Both the position numbers and the translations under genes were made by a program. Below are positions 42,223-50,413 of a stretch of 64,000 bases of DNA, piece by piece. The DNA comes from Cronobacter dublinensis subsp. dublinensis LMG 23823 (GTDB lineage: Bacteria; Pseudomonadota; Gammaproteobacteria; Enterobacterales; Enterobacteriaceae): contig NZ_CP012266.1 of assembly GCF_001277235.1 (NCBI RefSeq), positions 2,790,001 to 2,854,000 of the forward strand, written 5' to 3'. Below the pieces are notes generated by a model, which searched no databases, was not told where the DNA came from, and saw only the letters and a program-made list of their open reading frames with translations. The number at the start of each line of letters is the position of its first letter. Within the stretch, counting starts at the first letter, position 1.

Positions 42223-42771
42223 ATGGGCTTTTATACTCGACTCGAAAAAATAGATGCGGCAGTTAACCGTGGCTATGCCCGCTGGGGAAAATGGATCTGG
42301 CTGGGGTTATCGCTGCCAGTGGTGATATATGCCACCTGGCTGGTGTGGGCCAGTATCTGGGGGCCGCCTACCGGGGCGGTAACGCTTATTATACACAGTG
42401 AGCTTGATCGCCCTGTCCTGGGATTTAGCGTTAATGGTGTGGCGGGAGGAAATGCCTTTGTTCGAGATAAAACAAATCCTTATTCATCTGACACTGGTGG
42501 CGCGACCTGTTGTGGCAGTATTAGTGGTGATACCGCAGAGGTTATCTGGACGTTAAGTACAACGCGTGCACAGTATGATGCCGGGCTGCGTAAAGAAACT
42601 CGCCGTATTGTTATGCCACTCCCGAAGCGGGAATGGGGAGAAAACTATTTACATGTTTACTTCCTTCCAAAGGACAACGTTTATTTATGGTGGGGAACCG
42701 GTTTCTCACATCCGAATATTGATTCTCTTACTGATACCATAAAACAGACTACTCAAAAGGAGCCGCGATAA
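42223..42771 (+). CDS. DUF3304-type membrane-anchored protein, copy A
   Basis: A 182-residue protein with one membrane helix (about 26-46) after a short basic N-terminus and a domain outside the cytoplasm containing GFSVNGVAGG, a Cys-Cys pair (TCCGSISG) and PLPKREWGENYLHVYFLP. The pattern fits DUF3304, a family often found beside T6SS DUF2235/lipase effectors. An immunity or accessory role is inferred from that. The ATG follows ACAAGGAATAAAA. The stop overlaps the next start (TAATG), showing coupling with the DUF2235 gene. Confidence 0.75.
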   Translation: MGFYTRLEKIDAAVNRGYARWGKWIWLGLSLPVVIYATWLVWASIWGPPTGAVTLIIHSELDRPVLGFSVNGVAGGNAFVRDKTNPYSSDTGGATCCGSISGDTAEVIWTLSTTRAQYDAGLRKETRRIVMPLPKREWGENYLHVYFLPKDNVYLWWGTGFSHPNIDSLTDTIKQTTQKEPR

Positions 42772-42968
42772 TGGATATTGAAAGCCTTATTGCCGCGGCA
42801 AACCGCGCTCAGCAGGCCCTTGAACAAAATATGGGCAATCGTTCCCACCGCTGGCATATGGATTTCTTTTTAACGGCGTGGGCCGCAATAACTCCATGCG
42901 TCTTTAAACAGTATCTCATGATATTTAACGATGAGTTCCAAAACGGAAATTTACCTGACAAGGAATAA
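42771..42968 (+). pseudogene. Truncated, frameshifted DUF2235 gene relic
   Basis: The first 33 codons (MDIESLIAAANRAQQALEQN ...) match the start of the intact DUF2235 gene at 43519. The FFFDGVGRN motif is then destroyed by loss of one T in a T run (T5 at 42867-42871, against T6 in the intact copy). Restoring it gives FFFNGVGRNNS, so the relic came from a slightly different allele. After about 42890 no similarity remains, and the repeat unit restarts at 42947. No function is expected for the 65-residue product. Confidence 0.88.
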
Positions 42969-42970
42969 AA

Positions 42971-43519
42971 ATGGGCTTTTATACTCGACTCGAAAAAATA
43001 GATGCGGCGGTCAACCGCGGCTATGCCCGCTGGGGAAAATGGATCTGGCTGGGGTTATCGCTGCCAGTGGTGTTCTATGCCGCCTGGCTGTTCTGGGCCA
43101 GTATCTGGGGGCCACCGACCGGGGCGGTAACATTGATCATTCATAGTAACCTCGATCGTCCTATCCGGGGGTTTAGTGTGAATGGTGTTGCGGGAGGGAA
43201 TACTTTCGCTCGCGATAAAAAGAATCCTTACTCATCTGATACTGGTGGAATAACATGCTGTGGCGATATAAGTGGTAATACGGCAATGATTACATGGACG
43301 GTCGATTATACTCTGGCACAATATCAGGCCGGAGTGAGAACTGAAGTACACAAAATTAAAACTCCACTCCCGAAGCGGGAATGGGGAGAAAATTATCTCC
43401 ATGTTTATTTTCTTGCAAACAATAAAGTGTATTTATGGTGGAGTGCTGATTTTTCTCATCCTGATATTGATTCTCTTCCTGTGAACACAAAACAGACTAT
43501 TCAAAAGGAGCCGCGATAA
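42971..43519 (+). CDS. DUF3304-type membrane-anchored protein, copy B
   Basis: A 182-residue paralogue of copy A. The first 34 residues (basic start and most of the membrane helix) and the last few are identical, while about 40 positions differ in the exported domain, clustered at about 107-130 (WTVDYTLAQYQAG against WTLSTTRAQYDAG). The Cys-Cys pair and PLPKREWGENYLHVYF are kept. It is translationally coupled to the intact DUF2235 gene (TAATG overlap). Confidence 0.75.
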   Translation: MGFYTRLEKIDAAVNRGYARWGKWIWLGLSLPVVFYAAWLFWASIWGPPTGAVTLIIHSNLDRPIRGFSVNGVAGGNTFARDKKNPYSSDTGGITCCGDISGNTAMITWTVDYTLAQYQAGVRTEVHKIKTPLPKREWGENYLHVYFLANNKVYLWWSADFSHPDIDSLPVNTKQTIQKEPR

Positions 43520-45312
43520 TGGATATTGAAAGCCTTATTGCCGCGGCAAACCGCGCGCAGCAGGCCATTGAACACAATATAGGCAATTGTTCCCGCACCT
43601 GGCATATTGGTTTCTTTTTTGATGGCGTCGGCCGCAATATTGAACTTGATGCACCAGATCATCGCCTGAGTAATATTGCAAGGTTGTTCAGAGCTTACCC
43701 CATTTCTCAAATGAACACCCCTTATACAAGTTACTCAAAGCTTTACTTCTCAGGCCTCGGCACCCCCTTCCATGAAGATTTAAGCACCAAACTGCATACC
43801 ATTATGGATGGCGCGCAAAATACCACGCTGGAGGATTTACACGATCAGCCCAAAGAGATGGCGAAAGACGCCGGTAAAGAGATACTGAAGGGCAAGAACT
43901 GGTACGAGGTTTTAAAAGACAGCAGTAAGAAACTGCTCAAGCCTGCCGAATGGCGCAATCTGGTGACGGACATTGGTACTGATATTGCGAAAAAAGTCAG
44001 TATTGAAGCCACGCCCTGTTTACGCGATACACCGGTGATGGCGGATTTTTTAGTGACGGGTGTGGATACGCGAGTGACTTCGGCCAAAACATCCTTTGCA
44101 GAAGCTTTCAAAGATGCAAAAAAACTCAGCCCGGTCCCCATCAAACTTATCTCCGTCTCCCTGTTTGGTTTCGATCTCGGCGCCACGCTCGCGCGGAAAT
44201 TTCTTGACGATTTACTGGGCGAGATTTGCCAGAAACAAGGCGATCGCTACACCTGGCAGGGCATTCCGGTAGATATTCTCTTTACCGGGCTGTTTGACTG
44301 CTCGCGCGACACTTCCGCCAGCAACGATAATGGCGTGGACTATTTTATCAGCGCCGCAGGCGGCCCGTTACGCTCGCTCAGCATGATGTTTGGCAGAAAA
44401 TATATCGATCACTTTTCAGTGTTGCCCGATGCGGTGAAGAATGCGCTGCATCTGGTGGCGGCGCATGAGCGGCGTGTATGGCGCTGCCTGTATCGGTTCG
44501 GCAGCAATAACCCTAAACACCGCGAAGAGCTGTTGCCAGGCTGTAGCGAGGATATCGGCGGCGGGCTGAAAGCCAGCGAGCAGAAACCCAGCGCGGAACT
44601 GTGCCGGGTGGCCCTGCACCGCATGTACCGGGAGGCGGCGATGGCGGGCGTGCCGTTTCCTGATTTCCAGACCTTACAGCAAGATAACCCCGTCCTTGCA
44701 GAATATTTCATCATGCAGGATAACGTTGAAAACGCCTCTGTGGCGCAATGGGTAAAGCGCTATCAGAAAGCCGTACTGGGCAAACCCGTCAACCTCTCCA
44801 CACAGAATCTGCATCTCGACAGCTATTTCGAATGGCTGGGGCAGCAATTTTATCAGTATCGCCTTGCGCGCCAGCAGCTGGAGAAAGAACAGGCAGACAT
44901 TACGCTGGCGGCGGGCAGCAGCGCCGGGCTGCTCGGTATCACCCCGCAGGGGAAGCAGCAGGCGATGCACGTTCAGGCTAAAACTGAGGTTCTCGACAGC
45001 CACTGGGGCTGGTTAAACGATATTGATAGTGTCGCCCGCGACATCATTAACACCACAGAAGGCCCCGGCCCGTTCGATACCGCGATTAAGATAGCGCCTG
45101 ACGTTTACGAGCCTGCCTACCGGCGGGCAAAGCGGTTTCACCAGTACAGGATCAACGCCTTTACCGGCGATGCGCCGCCGCAGCCCTGGTACAGGGCGCC
45201 GCCGGAGATATTCGCTTATTTTGTCCACGATCTCATCACGGTTGACAGAGGCGCGAGCATCTCAACGGATTTCTTCGTGGTACGCGCCTCAGAAACGCCG
45301 AAGCCTGAATAA
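43519..45312 (+). CDS. DUF2235 (Tle1-lipase-like) protein with altered catalytic residues
   Basis: A 597-residue protein with the DUF2235 alpha/beta-hydrolase layout: FFFDGVGRNIE (about 33-43), the nucleophile-elbow position LFGFDLGATLARKFLDDL (about 215-232), TGLFDCSRDTSAS (about 258-270), HLVAAHERRVWRCLYRF (about 312-328), and LLPGCSEDIGGGL (about 336-348). Active Tle1-type lipases read GFSRGA at the elbow and PGxHSDxGGG later. Here the Ser is Asp219 and the His position seems to be Ser, so phospholipase activity is doubtful. The C-terminal 200 residues are not assigned. No signal peptide is present. It is probably a T6SS-associated effector or a derived, non-catalytic version. Confidence 0.78.
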   Translation: MDIESLIAAANRAQQAIEHNIGNCSRTWHIGFFFDGVGRNIELDAPDHRLSNIARLFRAYPISQMNTPYTSYSKLYFSGLGTPFHEDLSTKLHTIMDGAQNTTLEDLHDQPKEMAKDAGKEILKGKNWYEVLKDSSKKLLKPAEWRNLVTDIGTDIAKKVSIEATPCLRDTPVMADFLVTGVDTRVTSAKTSFAEAFKDAKKLSPVPIKLISVSLFGFDLGATLARKFLDDLLGEICQKQGDRYTWQGIPVDILFTGLFDCSRDTSASNDNGVDYFISAAGGPLRSLSMMFGRKYIDHFSVLPDAVKNALHLVAAHERRVWRCLYRFGSNNPKHREELLPGCSEDIGGGLKASEQKPSAELCRVALHRMYREAAMAGVPFPDFQTLQQDNPVLAEYFIMQDNVENASVAQWVKRYQKAVLGKPVNLSTQNLHLDSYFEWLGQQFYQYRLARQQLEKEQADITLAAGSSAGLLGITPQGKQQAMHVQAKTEVLDSHWGWLNDIDSVARDIINTTEGPGPFDTAIKIAPDVYEPAYRRAKRFHQYRINAFTGDAPPQPWYRAPPEIFAYFVHDLITVDRGASISTDFFVVRASETPKPE

Positions 45313-45420
45313 CCCCGCCATCGCGTATGTGCCTGCGAATTACCACGCCCACAACTATAAAGCCCGTGTAATGCGGGCTTTGGTTGCGGCGCGCGGCGGT
45401 CTCGCCATAGCGCAGGCATA

Positions 45421-45445
45421 AAAAAACCGCCGAAGCGGTTTTTTT
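45421..45445. terminator. Bidirectional terminator before tmaR
   Basis: AAAAAACCGC-CGAA-GCGGTTTTTT serves both the DUF2235 gene and convergent tmaR. A second possible hairpin, AAAGCCCG ... CGGGCTTT, lies at 45360-45382. Confidence 0.85.
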
Positions 45446-45448
45446 AAC

Positions 45449-45787
45449 TTATTCTTCGCCTTTCGGCTCGTGGACTTTCAGCTCGCCCATCGCTTTGAGC
45501 TTTTTCGAAATCTCGCGGCGCTCTTTGGAGATTTCGGCGTTTTTGATGATGTAATCATCAACGCGGTCTTCGTAGTCGCTTTTCATGCTGGCGATGATGC
45601 CCTGGATGGATTCCACGCTCATACCCGGCTTGATGTAGTCGCTCAGGTTATCGAGCAGCAACACGCGCTTCTGGTTGTCACGGATTTTCTTCTCGACATC
45701 CTGGATCTCGCGCTGCAACTTGTTCTTACGGCGGAACAGACGCACGAACTCAAGAACGTCCTGGAATGAAGGTTTGCTGTTTTCCAT
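45449..45787 (-). CDS. tmaR: Pole-localizer protein TmaR (YeeX, DUF496)
   Basis: A 112-residue coiled-coil protein almost identical to E. coli TmaR/YeeX over residues 1-100 (KPSFQDVLEFVRLFRRKNKL; NLSDYIKPGMSVESIQGIIA). TmaR localises PTS Enzyme I at the cell pole and modulates its activity. The acidic C-terminal tail differs slightly. It is a monocistronic gene. Confidence 0.96.
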   Translation of the reverse strand: MENSKPSFQDVLEFVRLFRRKNKLQREIQDVEKKIRDNQKRVLLLDNLSDYIKPGMSVESIQGIIASMKSDYEDRVDDYIIKNAEISKERREISKKLKAMGELKVHEPKGEE

Positions 45788-45955
45788 TTTTACACCCCTG
45801 CTGAATATAAGACTCGGATTCGTTAAAACAACCGCATAGCATAAACCTTACTGGCAGCGGCGGTTGATGACAATGGTTTTATCCCGTTCAGGATGCCTGT
45901 CACCATCATACTCTGAAACGGTGCTGAATCGAAACAAGCGCCAGCCGTCTGCGGG

Positions 45956-47014
45956 TTATTTGCGCAGCGCCCGACAGATCAGCTGCGACAGGCGCTCCAG
46001 CTGCTGCGCCAGCTCCATGCTTAACCATACATAGCCGTGAATCGGCGTTTCCACCAGTTCATTCTGCTGCCCCTCTTTCATCAGCGCGCGCAGTTCCTGA
46101 ACAATCTCGGCGAGCTTTTCGCGGTTCGCCATTACCGGCGACGGGTTGCCTTCGCGCAGCGCCTCGGCAATCGCCGCCAGCGTATTCTCGGTCATCTGCT
46201 GCGAATCGCGCAGCGTACGGGCGTTGATCATCAGGAAATGGCTTTCGCGCGAGGCCCACCAGGCATTGATTTGCATCTCCAGCGTACAGACCATGTTGCG
46301 GCTGGTAGTCTGGATAGCCTCGAAAATGGCGCGCTGGATATGCGTCTCCTTGCTGGCGGGCGTGATAAACGCGCGCAGCTTCACGACGCTGCCAAGAATA
46401 TGCTGCAGCGGCTTATCGAGACGCGGGCGCTCGACCAGGTTTGGCGACAGCCCGGCGTGATAGATTTTGCCGAAGTCGCCGACGAAGTTCGCCATCTGGA
46501 TGCGCCAGTGGATAAACGCGCGCTGCGGCCACAGGCTGGTAAAAAGCATCGCCAGCAGCGAGCCGAAAATCACGTCGCCGCCGCGCCAGAGCGCGACCAG
46601 CATGTCGCCCTGCGGCGCGCCCACCACCACCGAAAGCGTAATGCCGATAAGCAGCGCCTGATAGGGGCGTTTGCCGAGCGCCAGATAGCCGCACAGGAAC
46701 ATCGCCAGCGCGCACCAAAGGAGCATCAGGGGCAGCGACCAGCGCTCCAGCTGTAACGCCACCAGCCCGAGCACGGCGCCGAGGATAGTGCCGCCGATGC
46801 GCTCAAACGCACGCGGCACGACATTGCCCCAGAAAGAGATAGGCCCCATCACCACCACCAGCGTAATAAGCGGCCAGGTGCCTTCCGGCACGTTCAGCAT
46901 CCGCACCAGCAAAAAGGTCATGATAAACGCCAGCGCGATACGCACGCCGTGGACGATGCGGTAATGCTGGTAGAGACGAATTTCGAAAGAGGTAAGCGAT
47001 TTATCAGCTCGCAC
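45956..47014 (-). CDS. yeeA: FUSC-family inner membrane protein YeeA
   Basis: A 352-residue protein with about six N-terminal membrane segments (20-165) containing VVMGPISFWGNVVPRAFERIGGT, the FUSC/aromatic-acid-exporter signature, and a C-terminal cytoplasmic helical domain. Length matches E. coli YeeA. The transported substrate is unknown; AaeB-type relatives export aromatic acids. The start is GTG 47014 (MRADKSL), identical to the E. coli start sequence. Confidence 0.93.
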   Translation of the reverse strand: MRADKSLTSFEIRLYQHYRIVHGVRIALAFIMTFLLVRMLNVPEGTWPLITLVVVMGPISFWGNVVPRAFERIGGTILGAVLGLVALQLERWSLPLMLLWCALAMFLCGYLALGKRPYQALLIGITLSVVVGAPQGDMLVALWRGGDVIFGSLLAMLFTSLWPQRAFIHWRIQMANFVGDFGKIYHAGLSPNLVERPRLDKPLQHILGSVVKLRAFITPASKETHIQRAIFEAIQTTSRNMVCTLEMQINAWWASRESHFLMINARTLRDSQQMTENTLAAIAEALREGNPSPVMANREKLAEIVQELRALMKEGQQNELVETPIHGYVWLSMELAQQLERLSQLICRALRK

Positions 47015-47214
47015 GCTAACTTTCCCGTTAAAAGCCCTGATGAAACGTCACAGCAGACGCGACGCCTGAAAATGTGGGGCGTTATTTTCTGATAAAAATT
47101 GGGGAAAAGCTGTAACTTTTGGGAAAGAAGCGGTGAAAAAGCGCGGAATTAACTTTATTTCACCTTTTATTTAACAAAAACCGCGCGCCCACGCCAAACG
47201 GGCGCGCGCCAGGG

Positions 47215-47688
47215 TTATTCGCCGGAGGTCTGCACCGGGATGTACATGTCGATATCCCAGTAGCCATCTTTCTTGCCGTCGTTAAGGTAGATTTCAAAGC
47301 ACGGACGCGCCGCCATCTGGTAACGCACGTCCTGATGCAGGCGAGTAAAAAACGTTAGCCACGGCGCGCCGAAATCGTTGTTTTCAACGCGCGCGCGGGC
47401 CACCGCGTACTGACCGCCGGGCAAGTCCGTCAGGACAACGCCGACGCTGTTCTCGGGCACCGTGAAATCCGCGGGTACTTCAACCACAGTATCGGCGCGC
47501 AGTTTTTCCGGCGCGACCTGCTGCGGATTGTCATAGTAGACCGCAATCCACGCCTTCGGCTGGATATGAAAATTATCGACCCACATCACCAACTGTTCGA
47601 AGCCCTGCGGCACCGTTTTCTCCCACGGGCCCACCAGGTGGAACCCGGCGATTTTTCGCGTTACGACATGCTCGATGGTGTAATCCAT
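47215..47688 (-). CDS. sbmC: DNA gyrase inhibitor SbmC (GyrI)
   Basis: SbmC binds DNA gyrase and counters gyrase poisons such as microcin B17. The 157-residue GyrI-like protein matches E. coli in length. It has AGFHLVGPWE (about 13-22), WIAVYYDNPQQV and GGQYAVARARV, and ends near GYWDIDMYIPVQ. The start ATG 47688 (MDYTIEHV) has GAGGAG upstream. I do not see a LexA box in the short upstream region, although the E. coli gene is SOS-induced. Confidence 0.94.
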   Translation of the reverse strand: MDYTIEHVVTRKIAGFHLVGPWEKTVPQGFEQLVMWVDNFHIQPKAWIAVYYDNPQQVAPEKLRADTVVEVPADFTVPENSVGVVLTDLPGGQYAVARARVENNDFGAPWLTFFTRLHQDVRYQMAARPCFEIYLNDGKKDGYWDIDMYIPVQTSGE

Positions 47689-47774
47689 GTTCACTCCTCG
47701 CTGTTGAAAATAGCGAGTATAGTGTGCGGCGCTCATCCGGGCGTCTGTGAGCGCCTTCGCGTTCGCAAAAAAGG

Positions 47775-48947
47775 TTACAGCGTCAGGTGCAGCCAGTCGC
47801 CAAAGCGCGAGAACACGCCGCCCTTTTTCACTTTCTCAAGCGTCACCAGCGGCAGACGCGCGACTATCTGATCGCCATTGTAGAGTTCTATCTCACCCAC
47901 CCTTTCATTGGCGGCCAGCGGCGCGTCGAGACGGTCGCGATCCAGAAGATATTTGGCTTTCACACTGGCGAGCTGCGCTTTTGGCAGCGTCAGCCAGAAG
48001 TCGCGATCGGTGCCGACCGCCACCTGCTCGTTTTTACCGTACCAGACACGCTCGCTGCCCACTTTTTTGCCTTTCTGGAGGATCTCTACGGTGTCGAAGG
48101 TCTGCTGGCCCCAGTGAAGGAGTTTGCGCGCCTGATCTTCGCGGCCTTTCGGGCTGTCAGCGCCCATAATCACCGCGATCAGACGACGCTTGCCGTCAAC
48201 ACTGGAGGCGATAAGGTTAAAGCCTGCGCCCGAGGTGTGGCCGGTTTTCAGGCCGTCGACGTTGAGCGTTTTATCCCACAACAGTCCGTTGCGGTTCTGC
48301 TGGGTGATGCCGTTCCAGGTCAGGCTCTTTTCGCTGTACATATGATAAAACGCCGGCTCGCCGTGAATAATGGCGCGCGACAATACGGCCAAATCGAACG
48401 CGGAGCTGTGCTGCCCCGGCGCGTCGAGTCCGTGGACGGTTTCAAAATGGGTATCTTTGAGCCCGAGCTTTTGCACGTAGTCATTCATCATCGCGACGAA
48501 CTGCGGCTGACCGCCCGCCACGTAATCCGCCAGCGCCACGCAGGCGTCGTTGCCGGAGTCAACAATCAGCCCGCGGCTGAGGTCACGCACCGTCACGCGA
48601 TCGCCCGCTTTCAGGAACATGAGTGACGAGCCTTCAAACACCGGGTTATCTTTCGCCCAAGCGTCTTTGCCGACTGTCACCACGTCATCCGGCGTAATGC
48701 GATGGCTGTCGATGGCGCGGTCCACCACATAGCCGGTCATTAATTTCGTCAGGCTCGCCGGGTTACGCTGTTGATGTTCGTTATTTGCCGCGAGGATTTG
48801 TCCGGTCGTGTAATCCATTAACACATAGCTGCCCGCCATAATGGCTGGCGGCTGTGGCATGACAGGCGCGGCGGCGTGCGCCTGCGCGGTAATACCGGCC
48901 AACATGATGCAGGAAACGGCAATCATTGGTCTAAATTTCAACAGCAT
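47775..48947 (-). CDS. dacD: D-alanyl-D-alanine carboxypeptidase DacD (PBP6b)
   Basis: A 390-residue low-molecular-weight penicillin-binding protein. The signal peptide ends near residue 25 (AQAHA). Catalytic motifs are S65-L-T-K68, S131-G-N133 and K234-T-G236. A C-terminal beta domain is followed by an amphipathic anchor (FSRFGDWLHLTL), so it acts on peptidoglycan pentapeptides at the outer face of the inner membrane. It matches E. coli DacD (388) and lies beside sbmC as expected. Confidence 0.96.
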   Translation of the reverse strand: MLLKFRPMIAVSCIMLAGITAQAHAAAPVMPQPPAIMAGSYVLMDYTTGQILAANNEHQQRNPASLTKLMTGYVVDRAIDSHRITPDDVVTVGKDAWAKDNPVFEGSSLMFLKAGDRVTVRDLSRGLIVDSGNDACVALADYVAGGQPQFVAMMNDYVQKLGLKDTHFETVHGLDAPGQHSSAFDLAVLSRAIIHGEPAFYHMYSEKSLTWNGITQQNRNGLLWDKTLNVDGLKTGHTSGAGFNLIASSVDGKRRLIAVIMGADSPKGREDQARKLLHWGQQTFDTVEILQKGKKVGSERVWYGKNEQVAVGTDRDFWLTLPKAQLASVKAKYLLDRDRLDAPLAANERVGEIELYNGDQIVARLPLVTLEKVKKGGVFSRFGDWLHLTL

Positions 48948-49184
48948 ATCCTCAGTAACTTCGCGATGGGGCGCCTTTTTTACGGCAGTTTTTATTTCCT
49001 TGCTCCGGTAAATTGCAAGGAAATATGAATAAGACGCGTCTGAGCCGCCTTTTCCAACGTGCTATTTACCTGCCTGCACCTGACTGCGGAAAATCTGATA
49101 ATGCATATTTCACGTACTCTTCCGATTGTGATAAAGGCTGACTCTTTTTAGCCTGGTGGCTTTTATAAGGCTGAGGAGAAGGGT

Positions 49185-50336
49185 ATGGCGCAGGGTAAAA
49201 GCTGGTCGCCGGAGCTGGAGGGATTACGCGGTCTCGCATCGCTGTGGGTATTGCTGGGGCATATTTGCCTGCTGGTGCAGTGCCGCATTCCTCTGTTATA
49301 CGATCCGGGTATGGGCGTCGATCTGTTTATTTTGTTATCCGGGTTTCTGATGGCGAAGAATTATCTGGAACGCCGGGATATTGAACCCTGGACCAGCAGC
49401 CATACCATCCGTAACTTCTGGCTGCGGCGCTTTTTCCGCATTGCGCCGCTGTACTATTTCCTGTTGCTGCTGGCGCTGATTTTCGGCGCGGCGTTCGGCG
49501 AATGGCGCGACGTTATCGCGCAGGCCTGGCCGTCCACGCAAACGGAAAGCCAGCGTTATGCAGACACCTCGGCGGGCAATATTCTTGCGCATATTTCGTT
49601 TGTCTTCGGCGCTATCCCTTATTACTCGTTCCGTACGGTATTGCCGGACTGGAGCATCGGGCTCGAAATGCAGTTCTATCTGCTGTTCCCGTTCATCATG
49701 CTGCTGGTGATGCGCTGGGGCTTTTTCGTCGCCGCGTTCGCGGTGATGATCGCCTGCTTCGCGGCGCGCTGGGCGCTGCCGGGCTACTTCGAGGCGTTCC
49801 CGATGCCGTCGATGATCCTGATTAAGCTGCCGCTGTTTGTCGCGGGTATGCTGATTGCCGCCGCCGTGCGCGACAGTCGTCGCCTGTTGCTGCTGCTGGC
49901 GTTCCTCGCGCCGGTGCTCGCCTGGCAGATGCATATCGCGGTCACGCCGAATCGCCTCATCGCCCAGTGCGTGATGATTGCAGGCCTCGGCGCGCTGCTG
50001 TGGCAGGCGCAGGCGGGCTCGCTGCTGCATCAGGTCATGCGCCTGCCGCGCTGGCTTCTGACGCGCCGCGTCAGCCAGTTTCTGGGCGATGTGTCGTACT
50101 CCGTCTACCTGCTGCACCTGATGATTGTCATCCCGGTCATCGGGCTGCTGGTGGAGCACAGCGCGTTCGCGCAGCACGCCTCGCCGGTACGCCTGCTGAT
50201 TGCCGCCGCCATCAGCCTGCCGGTCACTTACGGGCTCGCGACGGTGCTGTTCCATCGCGTCGAGAAACCGGGCATCGCGCTGGGTAAACGTCTCATCACC
50301 CGCAAGCCGGTGCAGCCGGAGCAGGTATTGCCTTAA
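49185..50336 (+). CDS. Membrane acyltransferase (acyltransferase family 3)
   Basis: A 383-residue integral membrane protein with about ten hydrophobic segments and the family-3 hallmarks PELEGLRGLASLWVLLGH (residues about 8-25, catalytic His25), GVDLFILLSGFL and RFFRIAPLYYF. Such enzymes O-acetylate or succinylate surface polysaccharides, lipid A or peptidoglycan precursors. No polysaccharide cluster adjoins, so the substrate is open. It is not found between dacD and sbcB in E. coli K-12 as I recall. The start ATG 49185 follows GGAGAAGGG. Confidence 0.88.
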   Translation: MAQGKSWSPELEGLRGLASLWVLLGHICLLVQCRIPLLYDPGMGVDLFILLSGFLMAKNYLERRDIEPWTSSHTIRNFWLRRFFRIAPLYYFLLLLALIFGAAFGEWRDVIAQAWPSTQTESQRYADTSAGNILAHISFVFGAIPYYSFRTVLPDWSIGLEMQFYLLFPFIMLLVMRWGFFVAAFAVMIACFAARWALPGYFEAFPMPSMILIKLPLFVAGMLIAAAVRDSRRLLLLLAFLAPVLAWQMHIAVTPNRLIAQCVMIAGLGALLWQAQAGSLLHQVMRLPRWLLTRRVSQFLGDVSYSVYLLHLMIVIPVIGLLVEHSAFAQHASPVRLLIAAAISLPVTYGLATVLFHRVEKPGIALGKRLITRKPVQPEQVLP

Positions 50337-50359
50337 GACGGCTGCCACTTCTTCCTGAG

Positions 50360-50391
50360 AGGGCTATGGTTTACCATAGCCCTGTTTTTTT
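50360..50391 (+). terminator. Terminator of the acyltransferase gene
   Basis: AGGGCTATGG-TTTA-CCATAGCCCT is a perfect 10-bp stem followed by G and seven Ts, 23 bases after the stop. An ATG in the stem (50366) is in frame with sbcB but is not its start. Confidence 0.93.
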
Positions 50392-50413
50392 ACTTACTCT
50401 GGATGGTGACCTG

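Larger units (their letters stand above)
42199..43639 (+). repeat. Head-to-tail 748-bp duplication
   Basis: A unit beginning AAATTTACCTGACAAGG starts at 42199 and again at 42947. The two DUF3304 genes and the two DUF2235 starts are each exactly 748 bases apart. The offset becomes 749 at GGCCGCAATA (42881 against 43630), which shows a one-base deletion in the first copy. Similarity fades after about 42890/43639. The copies are diverged, so the event is old or brought together different alleles. Confidence 0.92.
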
